A stretch of 64,000 nucleotides of DNA from Sediminibacterium sp. (GTDB taxonomy: Bacteria; Bacteroidota; Bacteroidia; Chitinophagales; Chitinophagaceae). Shown here piece by piece: positions 8,483 through 17,816 of this stretch (position 1 is its first letter; the number at the start of each line of letters is the position of its first letter). The stretch is from contig JAEUVE010000019.1 of the NCBI GenBank assembly GCA_016786865.1, positions 186,001-250,000 on the forward strand, given 5' to 3'. Below the pieces are notes generated by a model. The model was not told the origin of the DNA, ran no database searches, and saw only the letters and a program-made list of their open reading frames with translations. The translations under genes and the position numbers were made by a program.

Positions 8483-11044
8483 TTACAGTTTATACCGTAC
8501 CATCAAGAGGTAGTTGGTGCCGGCAGCATAATAATATTTTGAAGGAAACTTTTCCGCATCGCCATTATTCAGATCAAACCTCAATTGTTCGTATCCACCG
8601 CTGATAAAGGACCGGTTCAACAGATTTCCGATGCTCAGGAAGCATTGCAGGTATCGGGCTTCACCCTTGCGATTCCGGTGAACCATGACCGACCAGAATG
8701 CCGATAGATCTGCCACAAAAACATCCGGCAATTTTTCGGGATGGATGACGTACAACGGATCACTGTTGGGAGGAAGGGATCTTAATGCATCGTAGGTTCT
8801 TCTGATGGGATTGAAGCTAACCCAGTAATCCGCAAGATAATTACCTGTAACACTCAGCGAAAGCCGCTCCAGCAATTGGAGCGTACAGCCTGCACTGTAA
8901 GCCTGTTGCGGGGTACCCGGAACAGGAAAATGTTTCCAGTAGACCAAGCCCTGTTCGGTTACATTATCTTCGTTGTCGATGGATATACTGTAAAAAGGCC
9001 GGCTGGTATATCGGTACCTGCCAGCAGCCAGAGCCAGGTTGATGCGCAGGCGCAAAGACAGGGGAATTTCTGCTGCAGCTTCTACTCCGATATGCAACTG
9101 ATGGATATTCCACAATGCATAATTCACCAGATTGCGGTATCCATCGTGGTAAAAACTCATCCTGTTCATTCCGTTTTTGATGGAAGTCAGATATGCAGTG
9201 GAGCGAAACTTCAAACCTGGTGCGTGCAGGATATACCCCAACTCTATGCCAGTGATCCGTTCCATTTGTATTTCCTGAACCCGACTATCCCGGGTTTGCG
9301 GAGACAGGTAGTAATCGTCTGTAAAAGGTGGGCGCAGTTTTGTTCCAAGATGCAGAAAAAGATATTTCCTTCCATTGATCTTATAGGTAATTCCGGCCTT
9401 CGCAGACCATGTGCTGAAGCGGTCTGTAGCAGACCGGCCAAAGGAGTTGAGCGGGAATACACCATTGCGCATATAGCCTGTCCTGAACTGCGCAGATTCA
9501 GACAATTCAACTGCACCAAAAACATCCATTCTGTTGGCAGCATAAGACAGCTGCAACATTGCCGTATATTGGAAAAAATCCATTGCATAATCATAACCAT
9601 AGCTGTCTCCAATGGTTAGTATCCGGTTGGGCCGGTTCAGGTCGTTCTGCAAGCTGGCAGCATTGACCAACTGGTCTTCTGCAAACTGATTCCAGTCTAC
9701 AAAAAAATCGCTTCCCAGTAAATCTTTAACCCGCTTAAAAAAACGCACACGCTGCCACTGAAAAATACCAGCAGCATGTACAGTAAGCCGGCTCGTGAGT
9801 GGTTGATTCAGTCTGCTGCTAAGCACCAGCGTTTTATTCTGTTGCACCCGTTCCTGCACAACATAATGCGCCCTTCGTCCGGCTGCCAGTTTACCTGCTA
9901 CTCCATCGGCATCCCGAACCACTTCGAGGCTGTTTCGATTTGCTTCGTACAACCGGTTCCAATTGATTTGCAACTGCAAAGGATCTGCCGCATACCATGC
10001 CTGAAGCTCGGTTTGCAAGAGGCCGTTTTGCTGAAACCCGGGCCAGTAGCGATAATAATCCGGGCGCGGGTCTGCTGCCTTGTACCAGTCCAGGCCAGAC
10101 ATGGCGCTCTCTCCTGAACTAAAAATCAGCGTGGTCAATAAGGTTGTGGCATTCGGAGCGGTAAACTCATGCGACAACAAAAGGCGAGGCATATGAAGTT
10201 GCTGCGTATTGGCATTTCTTTTCTGACCGTTCTGATAGCCCCATCCTGAATTATAATATTCTGAACCGGATATGGCTACAGCTTCTTTAGTTGCCGCAAC
10301 AGTTCTGCTGTTGTGAAGCATTGTTCCCAGCAGCACAATGGAAAAAAGATGTTCTCCGATTTTTTTATCAACCGATAAAAAATAAGCAGGGCTATGCAAG
10401 AATGATCCGGGCACCTGCAAATCATTACCGGTTCTGTAACTGACGGAACAGGCATAGGCCCATCCGCCTGCTGTTATGGGAACTATTTTAGTGTATGCAA
10501 GCCGGTAGCGATACGATCTGTTAGATACGGCTGAAGTTACCCTGGTTTGTGGCCGCAGGTGTGATGCCCGCAAATCGAAACTGCTGAGGCTTCCCGGACC
10601 GCCAAACCCATATTCAGTTTGCTGCCAGCCCATACTACTCGTATTGTTGTTCATCACTTCGTTCAGCCCTCCCCAACTGCTCCAGGCAGCAAGACCATTG
10701 TACAACTGATTTACCGGAGCGCCATTGAGTTGCACCTGAAACCAATGCTGGTCCAGCCCTTTGATACGAAATCTTCTTGCGTTAAAATGAAAAGATGCTG
10801 TTGAGGCAAACAGATCTTTCCCCGAATGCAATACCGATGGAACAAGTTGCCTGGCAGTATAGCCTTCATCTGTTCCACTGGCAGGTTCTGTAAGATCTAT
10901 TTCTGTTGTGGATAGTAGCAACTGATTCAGTGTAGCGCTGTCTGCAAACTGATTCTTCACTTTTTTGTGGAGCGCAACAGATTGAGCAAACAAGATCGAT
11001 ATACAGCTCAGCAAACAACAGAGTGCAGGCAGGATTTTGTACAT
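8483..11044 (-). CDS. TonB-dependent outer membrane receptor
   Basis: An 853-residue outer-membrane transporter. It has a Sec signal (residues 1-20, ending ILFAQS), a plug-like region around residues 35-170 (RRFRIKGLDQHWFQVQLNG, with NQLYNGLAAWSS), and a long beta-barrel with alternating aromatic strands to the C-terminus (YYYAAGTNYLLMVRYKL, ending in the usual hydrophobic/aromatic final strand). The N-terminal carboxypeptidase-like domain common in SusC proteins is absent. It is the first gene of a two-gene unit with the DUF5689 lipoprotein and is divergent from the EEP nuclease at 11217. I infer uptake of a product released by that nuclease; the substrate is unknown. Confidence 0.88.
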   Translation of the reverse strand: MYKILPALCCLLSCISILFAQSVALHKKVKNQFADSATLNQLLLSTTEIDLTEPASGTDEGYTARQLVPSVLHSGKDLFASTASFHFNARRFRIKGLDQHWFQVQLNGAPVNQLYNGLAAWSSWGGLNEVMNNNTSSMGWQQTEYGFGGPGSLSSFDLRASHLRPQTRVTSAVSNRSYRYRLAYTKIVPITAGGWAYACSVSYRTGNDLQVPGSFLHSPAYFLSVDKKIGEHLFSIVLLGTMLHNSRTVAATKEAVAISGSEYYNSGWGYQNGQKRNANTQQLHMPRLLLSHEFTAPNATTLLTTLIFSSGESAMSGLDWYKAADPRPDYYRYWPGFQQNGLLQTELQAWYAADPLQLQINWNRLYEANRNSLEVVRDADGVAGKLAAGRRAHYVVQERVQQNKTLVLSSRLNQPLTSRLTVHAAGIFQWQRVRFFKRVKDLLGSDFFVDWNQFAEDQLVNAASLQNDLNRPNRILTIGDSYGYDYAMDFFQYTAMLQLSYAANRMDVFGAVELSESAQFRTGYMRNGVFPLNSFGRSATDRFSTWSAKAGITYKINGRKYLFLHLGTKLRPPFTDDYYLSPQTRDSRVQEIQMERITGIELGYILHAPGLKFRSTAYLTSIKNGMNRMSFYHDGYRNLVNYALWNIHQLHIGVEAAAEIPLSLRLRINLALAAGRYRYTSRPFYSISIDNEDNVTEQGLVYWKHFPVPGTPQQAYSAGCTLQLLERLSLSVTGNYLADYWVSFNPIRRTYDALRSLPPNSDPLYVIHPEKLPDVFVADLSAFWSVMVHRNRKGEARYLQCFLSIGNLLNRSFISGGYEQLRFDLNNGDAEKFPSKYYYAAGTNYLLMVRYKL

Positions 11045-11200
11045 AACAATTGAAATATGGGGTTACAAACAACACGAATATAGGAGCTGCTGTCAGCGAT
11101 TCCTTCAGCAAAAAAACGTTTGCGGATAGTTCATTGAAAATTCCGTGAAACCCACGCAGATTAATGCGGTAAACACCTGTTCCAGCCCGTTCTGCAGGGT

Positions 11201-11209
11201 TATTTTTGC
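11201..11209 (+). promoter_or_regulatory. Candidate -7 box for the nuclease gene
   Basis: TATTTTTGC fits the Bacteroidota -7 form TAnnTTTGC. It lies 8 nt before the ATG at 11217, so the transcript would have a leader of only a few bases. I see no TTGG at the usual 20 bp upstream, which lowers confidence. Confidence 0.4.
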
Positions 11210-11216
11210 AAAAAAA

Positions 11217-12284
11217 ATGCGTACCTGTTTAATGCTATCCGCCTGCTTTCTTTTTTGCGTTACGCAACCAGATCGGCAGCAACAAGTGGTGGTTGCTTTT
11301 TACAACCTCGAAAATCTCTACGACACCGTAAACAATCCGATGGTGAATGATGATGAGTTTATTCCCGAAGGGGCCAAAAAATACACAGGTGAAATTTACA
11401 GGAACAAACTCTTTCAACTGGCTACCGTTTTAAAAGATATCGGGAAAACGCATTCCCGGCACGGTGCTGCACTGATTGGCGTTGCAGAAATCGAAAACGA
11501 TACTGTACTCTACGATTTAACCAGGCATTTTTTATTACGCCCGCATCGCCTGAAATTCATTCATTTTGATTCCAGGGATGCCCGTGGAGTGGATGTTGCT
11601 TTATTCTATCGCCCCGATCTGTTTATTCCGCTTACTGCCCGGCCCTTACAGGTGGTATTGCCGGGTGGAAGCAAGGAAGCCGCTGCCACCAGGGATATCC
11701 TGTATGTGAAAGGATATCTTGCCGGGGAACTGTTTCATATTTATGTGAACCACTGGCCCAGCAGAAGAGGGGGCGAAGTACGAAGTGCCCCGGCTCGTGC
11801 TGCAGCCGCAAAAGTGGCCAGGCTTCATATGGATTCCATCCTCCTGACTGCACCTTCCGCCAGGATCATCCTGATGGGCGACCTGAACGATAATCCTACC
11901 GATCCAAGCATTACCCAAACCCTGCGGGCCTCCGGTTCGATAGTTGGCCCCTCAAATTCCACCCTGTTTAACCCTTGGGTGAAACATTATTTGCAGGGCT
12001 TTGGAACCCTGGCCAACCGCGATGTTTGGGGACTTTTTGACCAGATCCTGGTTTCCCGCTCTCTGGTCGATTCCGGCTCAAAGGGCCTGCATTTCAGCCA
12101 ATCCTTTATTTATTTCCGGCATCTTATGGCGGAACCTTCTGGTCTGTTCAAGGGCTATCCCATGCGAACCTGGAATGGCAATAGCTACCGGGGCGGGTAC
12201 AGTGATCATTTTCCTACCTATATTGTACTGTCTAAACCGTCGCAGTCCGGCTCTTCCGGAGCTGATCATATTTACAATAAATAA
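11217..12284 (+). CDS. Secreted endonuclease/exonuclease/phosphatase family protein
   Basis: 355 residues of the EEP (DNase I-like) fold. Metal and catalytic motifs are all visible: FYNLENLYD, the catalytic Glu in GVAEIEND, NHWPSRRGG with the first His, the MGDLNDNPTDPS aspartate/asparagine pair, and the final YSDHFPTYIVL with Asp-His. I chose the ATG at 11217 because it opens a signal peptide (CLMLSACFLFCV) and lies just after a TATTTTTGC box. The frame extends to 11145 without a signal. It is divergent from a TonB receptor and DUF5689 lipoprotein. I infer a secreted nuclease that releases nucleotides or phosphate from external DNA or RNA; a phosphoesterase for other substrates remains possible. 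Confidence 0.85.
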   Translation: MRTCLMLSACFLFCVTQPDRQQQVVVAFYNLENLYDTVNNPMVNDDEFIPEGAKKYTGEIYRNKLFQLATVLKDIGKTHSRHGAALIGVAEIENDTVLYDLTRHFLLRPHRLKFIHFDSRDARGVDVALFYRPDLFIPLTARPLQVVLPGGSKEAAATRDILYVKGYLAGELFHIYVNHWPSRRGGEVRSAPARAAAAKVARLHMDSILLTAPSARIILMGDLNDNPTDPSITQTLRASGSIVGPSNSTLFNPWVKHYLQGFGTLANRDVWGLFDQILVSRSLVDSGSKGLHFSQSFIYFRHLMAEPSGLFKGYPMRTWNGNSYRGGYSDHFPTYIVLSKPSQSGSSGADHIYNK

Positions 12285-12321
12285 AATATAATAGCTTTAC
12301 TGCGTGCGGGATCCAACTTAT

Positions 12322-12353
12322 TTGGATAAAACCTATAGATCACTTACCTTTGC
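12322..12353 (+). promoter_or_regulatory. Promoter of the rpsF operon
   Basis: TTGG at 12322 and TACCTTTGC at 12345-12353, with 20 bp between TTG and TA. This is an exact match to the Bacteroidota -33/-7 form. It gives a leader of about 80 nt before rpsF, where autoregulation by S6:S18 could act, although I did not identify a motif for it. Confidence 0.75.
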
Positions 12354-12438
12354 AGCCCCAAATCTGTATTTGGCAGATTTTCCTGCTTGCAGGAATCCAC
12401 TGGGAAAAAACCAATTTTTAACCAAAAAAATTCAAGTA

Positions 12439-12792
12439 ATGAACAATTACGAATTGATGGTGATCTTCACTCCGGTTCTTTCTGAAGAAGACTTCAAAGC
12501 TTCTCAGAAGAAATACCAGGATCTGATTGCCGAACTGGGCGGTGCTACCGTTCACAGCAATCCATGGGGATTGAAATCACTGGCTTACCCTATCCAGAAA
12601 AAAACCACTGGAATTTACTGGGTACTGGAATTCACTTTGCCTGCAGAAGGTATTGAAAAGCTGAAAATCCAGCTGTTACGCGACGAACAGGTAATGCGTC
12701 ACATGGTAACCCGTCTCGATAAATACGCCGTCGAGTACAACTACACCAAGAGAAATGGCGGATTTGCTAAACAAGATAAAGCGGAGGCATAA
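12439..12792 (+). CDS. rpsF: 30S ribosomal protein bS6
   Basis: 117 residues. It starts [19 protein letters not shown], the typical S6 opening, with the [15 protein letters not shown] and [11 protein letters not shown] segments. It binds 16S rRNA in the platform together with S18. The frame is open back to 12304, but the promoter box at 12345-12353 lies inside that extension, so the ATG at 12439 is the start. First gene of rpsF-rpsR-rplI. Unlike proteobacterial operons, neither priB nor ssb lies between rpsF and rpsR, which is usual for this phylum. Confidence 0.97.
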   Translation: MNNYELMVIFTPVLSEEDFKASQKKYQDLIAELGGATVHSNPWGLKSLAYPIQKKTTGIYWVLEFTLPAEGIEKLKIQLLRDEQVMRHMVTRLDKYAVEYNYTKRNGGFAKQDKAEA

Positions 12793-12794
12793 TC

Positions 12795-13058
12795 ATGGCA
12801 AAGAACGAAATCAAATACCTGACTGCGATTAAGCAGGAGAAGCCTAAGAAAAAATTCTGCCGCTTCAAGAAATACGGTATCAAATACGTTGATTACAAAG
12901 ACATCGAGTTCCTGAAGAAATTCGTGAACGAGCAGGGTAAACTGTTGCCTCGCCGTTTAAGCGGTAACTCTCTGAAGTACCAGCGTAAAGTAACTGAGGC
13001 TGTTAAGAAAGCCCGTCAGATGTCTCTGATGCCTTACGTAACAGACTTATACAAATAG
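12795..13058 (+). CDS. rpsR: 30S ribosomal protein bS18
   Basis: 87 residues, partner of S6 in the 30S platform. The core reads [18 protein letters not shown], then [20 protein letters not shown], which is the conserved S18 RNA-binding region. The ATG lies 2 nt after the rpsF stop, so the two are translationally coupled. Confidence 0.97.
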   Translation: MAKNEIKYLTAIKQEKPKKKFCRFKKYGIKYVDYKDIEFLKKFVNEQGKLLPRRLSGNSLKYQRKVTEAVKKARQMSLMPYVTDLYK

Positions 13059-13148
13059 GATTTATTAGTTAACCATCCCTAACCCCGGCAACGGGAGGAC
13101 AGTCAAATCAACAAACAATGATTGGGCGCTGGGACTAAACAAACAAAC

Positions 13149-13595
13149 ATGCAAGTAATTTTAATTCAAGACGTAGACAATCTGGGTGGCAGAAATGAAC
13201 TGGTTACCGTAAAGAACGGTTATGCCCGTAACTACCTGATCCCTCAGAAATACGCGGTAGAAGCCAATCCTTCTAACCTGAAGCAACTGGAAGAGAAACT
13301 GAAGGTGAAAGCCAAGAAAGAAGCTGCTATGCTGGCTGAGATCAACAAAGTGATCGATGTACTGAAGGCATCTCCTGTTAAAATTGGCGCCAAAACCGGT
13401 ACCAGCGGTAAAATCTTTGGTGCAGTTACTGCCCTGCAGATTACCCGTGCGATCCGCGACCAGAAAGGTTATGAGATCGACCGTAAGCGGATTTCTATCA
13501 ATGAAGAAGTAAAAGAACTGGGCTTATACAAAGCTACCATCGACTTCGGTAACGGTAACACCACCGAAATTGAGTTTGAAGTAGTGGGCGAATAA
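13149..13595 (+). CDS. rplI: 50S ribosomal protein bL9
   Basis: 148 residues. It starts MQVILIQDVDNLGGRNELV and continues with VKNGYARNYLIPQKYAVEA, the signature of L9, followed by the long connecting helix and a C-terminal domain. The frame can be extended to 13122, but the ATG at 13149 matches the family start. It lies 90 nt after rpsR and ends the operon at a strong hairpin. Confidence 0.97.
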   Translation: MQVILIQDVDNLGGRNELVTVKNGYARNYLIPQKYAVEANPSNLKQLEEKLKVKAKKEAAMLAEINKVIDVLKASPVKIGAKTGTSGKIFGAVTALQITRAIRDQKGYEIDRKRISINEEVKELGLYKATIDFGNGNTTEIEFEVVGE

Positions 13596-13616
13596 CCCGT
13601 TTTTGACCTGTTTTTT

Positions 13617-13647
13617 AAAAAACCTGCCCAAAAAGGCAGGTTTTTTT
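13617..13647 (+). terminator. Terminator after rplI
   Basis: An AAAACCTGCC / GGCAGGTTTT hairpin (arms about 13617-13628 and 13635-13646) running into a T tract. It separates the ribosomal operon from the RRM gene. Confidence 0.88.
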
Positions 13648-13675
13648 GGTTTTTACCGAAAACCCCTATCTTTAA
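13646..13675 (+). promoter_or_regulatory. Candidate promoter of the RRM gene, with long leader
   Basis: TTGG at 13646 and TATCTTTAA at 13667, 18 bp apart. It would leave a leader of about 105 nt before the ATG at 13785. Weaker than the four exact promoters in this window because the last two bases of the -7 box differ. Confidence 0.4.
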
Positions 13676-13784
13676 TGTTCCAAATGCAGAAGTTCCAGTT
13701 CTCAGAACGTTTTTACGTAAATGGTTCAGGGTTTTTGGTTAACTGATTTCGCTTTGGTTTTTGATCACTTAATTTTCTAAAAAA

Positions 13785-14180
13785 ATGAACATTTACGTTG
13801 GAAATCTGAACTGGAATATGACCAGTGAAGACCTGCAGAACCTGTTTACTCCATTCGGTGAAGTAAGCAGCGCCAAAATCGTTACCGACAAATTTAACAA
13901 CGACCGCAGCAAAGGCTTTGGCTTCGTTGAAATGCCTGATGATGAAGCAGCACGTGCTGCCATCGCAGCGCTCCATGACACTGATGTGATGGATCGTAAG
14001 ATTGTCGTGAACGAATCCACTCCACGCCCTGAAGGTGAAAGAGGTGGCTTTAAGAAGAAGCCATATGGTGGTGGCGGCGGTAGCCGTGGCGGCTACGGTG
14101 GTGGAAATCGCGGCGGCGGTGGATACGGTGGCGGTAATCGCGACCGTGGAAACGGCGGCGGTGGATACAATAGGTATTAA
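13785..14180 (+). CDS. RRM RNA-binding protein with Gly-rich tail
   Basis: 131 residues. A single RRM domain covers residues 1-80: RNP2 is IYVGNL (3-8) and RNP1 is KGFGFVEM (43-50). From about residue 88 the protein is a Gly/Arg/Tyr/Asn-rich tail of GGGG, RGGYGG and GGGYGG units, probably disordered. Proteins of this build are common in Bacteroidota and are thought to act as general RNA chaperones in the cytoplasm, in organisms that often lack Hfq. It has its own terminator and a long leader, which may allow autoregulation or cold response (inference). Confidence 0.93.
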   Translation: MNIYVGNLNWNMTSEDLQNLFTPFGEVSSAKIVTDKFNNDRSKGFGFVEMPDDEAARAAIAALHDTDVMDRKIVVNESTPRPEGERGGFKKKPYGGGGGSRGGYGGGNRGGGGYGGGNRDRGNGGGGYNRY

Positions 14181-14202
14181 TCTATTTAACCAGCTCATTC
14201 AT

Positions 14203-14237
14203 AAGTCCGTTCCGGTTTTCGGGACGGACTTTTTTTT
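14203..14237 (+). terminator. Terminator after the RRM gene
   Basis: AAGTCCGTTCC (14203-14213) pairs with GGGACGGACTT (14221-14231), including one G.T pair, and runs into eight T. Confidence 0.88.
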
Positions 14238-14271
14238 ATTTTTAGATACTTAAGACAAAAGAATCAGTCAG

Positions 14272-15156
14272 ATGAAATCCAAACCAATCAGTTCACCGGT
14301 GGCCGGCTGTATGCGATGGGGCAAATGGGGAGCCAATTTTGATACGGCTACCTACCGGGCCATGATAGAACAGTGTATCAGCATGGGTATTCACAGCTTT
14401 GATCATGCCGATATATATGGAGACTATACCACCGAAGAAGAATTTGGGGCTGCGCTGAAAGAAGACAAGACCCTTCGTTCCAGGATCAAACTGATTACCA
14501 AGTGCGGCATTCAGATGGTCACGGAGAACCGTCCGCTACACAACATCAAATCGTACAATACGGGAAAGAAACATATACTGCAGTCTGCCGAACAGTCGCT
14601 TCAGCATTTTGGAACCGACTACCTGGATCTATTCCTGATCCATAGGCCCGATCCGCTGATGGATCCCGAAGAAATTGCAGAAGCTGTACAGCAATTGCAG
14701 CAACAGGGTAAGGTACTGGAATTTGGCGTATCCAATTTCTTACCTCACCAGGTGAACATGCTGAAAAAATATGTTCCCATCAGCTACAACCAGATAGCAC
14801 TTTCTATTATTCACCTTTCTCCCTTTACCAATGGCATACTGGACAATTGTATGGAGAACCATATCCGGCCCATGGCCTGGGCGCCATTGGGAGGAGGACT
14901 GCTCACAGACGATTTACACCCTCATTTCAGAAGCATTACTCATACCGCCGCAGAACTGGCAGAGAAATATGCTACGGGCATCAATGAAATTTTGCTGGCA
15001 TTTCTGCACAGGCATCCTTCCAATATTATTACTGTAATAGGAACCACCAGACCGGAGCGGCTGGAACAAGCCAGGAAAGCAGGCAGTATCCACCTGACCC
15101 GCGAAGACTGGTTCATGCTCCTGAAAGCCGCTAATGGTGGAGAAGATGTAGCGTAA
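14272..15156 (+). CDS. Aldo/keto reductase (YdhF-like)
   Basis: 294 residues, an NADPH-dependent oxidoreductase with a TIM barrel. The catalytic tetrad is visible: Asp44/Asp47 and Tyr49 in FDHADIYGDY, Lys77 in ITKCGI and His124 in LIHRPDP. The cofactor-binding C-terminal part reads ITVIGTTRPERLEQA. The carbonyl substrate cannot be told from the sequence. It stands alone after a terminator and is convergent with pgk, with only 11 nt between the two stops. Confidence 0.92.
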   Translation: MKSKPISSPVAGCMRWGKWGANFDTATYRAMIEQCISMGIHSFDHADIYGDYTTEEEFGAALKEDKTLRSRIKLITKCGIQMVTENRPLHNIKSYNTGKKHILQSAEQSLQHFGTDYLDLFLIHRPDPLMDPEEIAEAVQQLQQQGKVLEFGVSNFLPHQVNMLKKYVPISYNQIALSIIHLSPFTNGILDNCMENHIRPMAWAPLGGGLLTDDLHPHFRSITHTAAELAEKYATGINEILLAFLHRHPSNIITVIGTTRPERLEQARKAGSIHLTREDWFMLLKAANGGEDVA

Positions 15157-15167
15157 ATAAAATTGGA

Positions 15168-16382
15168 TTATTCGCTGATTGCTGCAATACCCGGCAGCAC
15201 TTTTCCTTCGAAGTATTCGAGCATCGCGCCGCCACCTGTACTTACATAGCTTACCTGATCTGCAAAACCAAACTGGTTTACAGCAGCAACACTGTCGCCG
15301 CCACCTACCAGACTGAAAGCTCCGCTGGCAGTAGCTTCTGCCACAGCCACCGCAATGGTTTTGGTACCGTTTTGAAATTTTTCCATCTCAAACACACCCA
15401 TAGGACCATTCCAGAGAATGGTTTTAGACCGTTTGATGGCAGCAGCAAACTGCTCACAGGCTTTCGGGCCAACATCCAGACCCATCCAACCGTCGGGGAT
15501 TGAATTGGAGGAAGCTACATCGGTATTGGCATCGGCTGCAAAATTATCTGCAATGATACTGTCTTCCGGAAGATGAATCGTTACCCCTTTTTCTGCCGCT
15601 TTTTTCAAAATCTCCAGAGCTGTTTCCAACCGATCGTCTTCGCAGAGGCTTTTGCCTATCTGACCTCCCTTTGCTTTCATGAACGTATAAGCCATACCAC
15701 CACCAATGATGATATCTGTTGCACGCTGCAGCAGGTTTTCTATAATCAGGATCTTATCGCTCACTTTGGCACCGCCAATAATGGCAGTGAATGGTTTCTC
15801 TGCTTTGTGCAGCACCAGTTCTGCTGCCTTCACTTCACCTTCCATTAACAGACCAAACATTTTTTTCCCTTTTGGAAAGAACTGTGCAATCACTGCGGTG
15901 GAAGCATGGGCACGGTGAGCAGTACCAAATGCATCATTTACATAAACATCTCCCAACCTGCTTAATTTTTCGGCAAAGTCGGTATTCCCTTTCTCTTCTT
16001 CTTTGTAAAAGCGAAGATTTTCCAGCAACAACACTTCCCCGGGTCTTAAAGCAGCAGCCTTTTCATATGCCTCATTGCCAATACAATCGTTGGCAAACTG
16101 TACAAACACATCAGTTCCCATCGCAGCAGTTACCAAGTCCTGCAAATGACCCACGATATGAATCAGAGAGCTCTTGGTTTCAGGACCTTCTTTCGGACGT
16201 CCGAGGTGACTCATCAGGATCACGCTTCCTCCGTCTTTTAAAATCTTCACAATGGTAGGGATGGCTGCACGCATCCGGTTATCATCGCCAATGGCAAAAC
16301 TTTGTTTATCGAGGGGCACGTTAAAATCTACACGGATCAGGGCTTTCTGGCCGGAAAAATTGTGTTGGGAAAAAAGGCTCAT
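15168..16382 (-). CDS. pgk: Phosphoglycerate kinase
   Basis: 404 residues, the glycolytic enzyme that makes ATP from 1,3-bisphosphoglycerate. Motifs are RVDFNVPL near the N-terminus, [16 protein letters not shown], and the C-terminal nucleotide-binding GGGDSVAAV and [14 protein letters not shown]. It follows gap on the same strand by 97 nt. A hairpin in that gap may reduce read-through, giving less pgk than gap transcript. Confidence 0.97.
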   Translation of the reverse strand: MSLFSQHNFSGQKALIRVDFNVPLDKQSFAIGDDNRMRAAIPTIVKILKDGGSVILMSHLGRPKEGPETKSSLIHIVGHLQDLVTAAMGTDVFVQFANDCIGNEAYEKAAALRPGEVLLLENLRFYKEEEKGNTDFAEKLSRLGDVYVNDAFGTAHRAHASTAVIAQFFPKGKKMFGLLMEGEVKAAELVLHKAEKPFTAIIGGAKVSDKILIIENLLQRATDIIIGGGMAYTFMKAKGGQIGKSLCEDDRLETALEILKKAAEKGVTIHLPEDSIIADNFAADANTDVASSNSIPDGWMGLDVGPKACEQFAAAIKRSKTILWNGPMGVFEMEKFQNGTKTIAVAVAEATASGAFSLVGGGDSVAAVNQFGFADQVSYVSTGGGAMLEYFEGKVLPGIAAISE

Positions 16383-16425
16383 AGATCTAAGTTTGAATGA
16401 ATGGCAATTTATTGAAAATTGAGAA

Positions 16426-16452
16426 CAAAAATGCCGGCAACTGGGCCGGCAT
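16426..16452 (-). terminator. Intra-operon hairpin between gap and pgk
   Basis: ATGCCGGC (16431-16438) pairs with GCCGGCAT (16445-16452). On the minus strand it is followed by TTTTT, so it has the form of a terminator for gap. Partial read-through into pgk is likely, as I see no clear promoter between this and the pgk start. Confidence 0.75.
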
Positions 16453-16479
16453 TCAGATATTCATCAATATTCAATTGAA

Positions 16480-17493
16480 TTATTTAGTGATCAGTCCTGC
16501 AAAATAATGCACGGTTCTTACCAACTGGCTTACATAACTCATTTCGTTATCGTACCAGCTCACGGTTTTAACCAGTTGCGCATCTCCAACAGTCATTACT
16601 TTGGTTTGAGTTGCATCGAACAGAGAACCAAAGTGAATACCAATGATGTCGCTGCTTACAATTTCATCTTCGTTGTAACCAAAGCTTTCGTTGCTGGCTG
16701 CTTTCATAGCTGCATTGATTTCTTCAGCAGTTACTTTCTTATTCAGGATAGTGGTTAATTCTGTAAGAGAACCAGTGATGGTTGGAACACGCTGAGCGCT
16801 GCCATCCAGTTTACCTTTCAGTTCGGGCAATACCAGTCCAATTGCTTTTGCAGCGCCGGTGCTGTTAGGCACGATATTGGCGGCTGCTGCTCTTGCTCTT
16901 CTCAGGTCTCCTTTCGGATGCGGAGCATCTAAGGTATTCTGGTCGTTGGTATATGCGTGAACAGTGGTCATGATACCAGTCTGAATACCAAACTGATCGT
17001 TCAGTACTTTGGCCATTGGAGCCAGACAGTTGGTAGTGCAGGAAGCACAGGAGATAATGGTTTCAGAACCATCCAGGATGGCGTGGTTCACATTAAATAC
17101 AACTGTTTTGAGATCTCCGGTAGCAGGGGCTGAAATCACCACACGCTTAGCGCCGGCCTTCAGGTGCGCTTCTGCCTTGTCTTTATCGGCAAAGAAACCG
17201 GTGGATTCGATTACTACATCAACACCGTGGTTTCCCCATGGAATCTGAGCAGGATCTTTCTGTGCATATATCTTAACGGTTTCACCGTTTACAATGATGG
17301 AATCTTCCGTTGCAGTAACAGTAGCGTCGAAACGACCCTGTGCACTATCGTATTTCAGCAGATGAGCCAGTACCTTCGGGCTGGTCAGGTCATTGATCGC
17401 AACAACGTCAATCCCTTTCATATTGTAAATCTGACGAAAAACCAATCTCCCGATTCTGCCAAAGCCATTGATGGCAACTTTAACTGTACTCAT
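16480..17493 (-). CDS. gap: Glyceraldehyde-3-phosphate dehydrogenase
   Basis: 337 residues, NAD-dependent glycolytic enzyme. The Rossmann motif INGFGRIGR is at residues 8-16, the active site SCASCTTNC at 148-156 with catalytic Cys152 and His179, and SWYDNEMSY near the C-terminus. First gene of gap-pgk, with a TAGATTTGC box about 40 nt upstream. That promoter and the tRNA-Glu promoter point away from each other within about 85 bp. Confidence 0.97.
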   Translation of the reverse strand: MSTVKVAINGFGRIGRLVFRQIYNMKGIDVVAINDLTSPKVLAHLLKYDSAQGRFDATVTATEDSIIVNGETVKIYAQKDPAQIPWGNHGVDVVIESTGFFADKDKAEAHLKAGAKRVVISAPATGDLKTVVFNVNHAILDGSETIISCASCTTNCLAPMAKVLNDQFGIQTGIMTTVHAYTNDQNTLDAPHPKGDLRRARAAAANIVPNSTGAAKAIGLVLPELKGKLDGSAQRVPTITGSLTELTTILNKKVTAEEINAAMKAASNESFGYNEDEIVSSDIIGIHFGSLFDATQTKVMTVGDAQLVKTVSWYDNEMSYVSQLVRTVHYFAGLITK

Positions 17494-17531
17494 TTGGATG
17501 CTTTTTAATGATGAAAATTGCTGTTAGCGGG

Positions 17532-17540
17532 GCAAATCTA
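17532..17540 (-). promoter_or_regulatory. -7 box for gap
   Basis: On the minus strand TAGATTTGC matches TAnnTTTGC exactly and lies 39 nt before the gap ATG. The upstream -33 TTG is not clear. Confidence 0.5.
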
Positions 17541-17591
17541 CTATTTCTCCATAGATATTTAAAATTATCTGAAATAAACAGGTAAAAAAGT

Positions 17592-17623
17592 TTGGCTGAA
17601 TTGTTCTGCCCCCCTATTTTTGC
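17592..17623 (+). promoter_or_regulatory. Promoter of tRNA-Glu
   Basis: TTGG at 17592 and TATTTTTGC at 17615-17623 with 20 bp between TTG and TA, an exact Bacteroidota-type promoter. The tRNA begins 37 nt downstream. Confidence 0.75.
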
Positions 17624-17659
17624 ATCCCGATTGACACAAAAGGTCTTTTGAAAAAAGAT

Positions 17660-17734
17660 GGCCGGTTCGTCTATCGGCTAGGACAGCCCCCTTTCACGGG
17701 GCAAAGACGGGTTCGATTCCCGTACCGGCTACCA
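17660..17734 (+). tRNA. tRNA-Glu (anticodon TTC)
   Basis: A full cloverleaf can be drawn. The acceptor GGCCGGT (17660-17666) pairs with ACCGGCT (17724-17730), with one G.T at the end. The anticodon stem GCCCC/GGGGC holds the loop CTTTCAC with anticodon TTC. The T arm is CGGGTTCGATTCCCG. The discriminator is A17731, and CCA is encoded at 17732-17734. No partial copy of its 3' end is seen elsewhere in the window, so there is no sign that it served as an integration site. Confidence 0.96.
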
Positions 17735-17736
17735 GA

Positions 17737-17775
17737 CAGGAAAAATGATTATACCAATCGTTTTTCCTGTTTTTA
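17737..17775 (+). terminator. Terminator after tRNA-Glu
   Basis: CAGGAAAAATGATT (17737-17750) pairs with AATCGTTTTTCCTG (17756-17769), with one wobble, and is followed by TTTTTATTTT. Confidence 0.85.
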
Positions 17776-17816
17776 TTTTGGGGTAATCCGTTGCTTATCC
17801 GAAAGATACGATGATT

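Noticed and set aside
8876..9619. Open frame of 247 codons opposite the TonB receptor gene
   Set aside because: A shadow frame: its sequence lacks any recognisable domain, and the receptor frame is clearly real.
17660..17734. tRNA-Glu as an attachment site for a genomic island with fic
   Set aside because: No integrase gene and no repeat of the tRNA 3' end found in the window.
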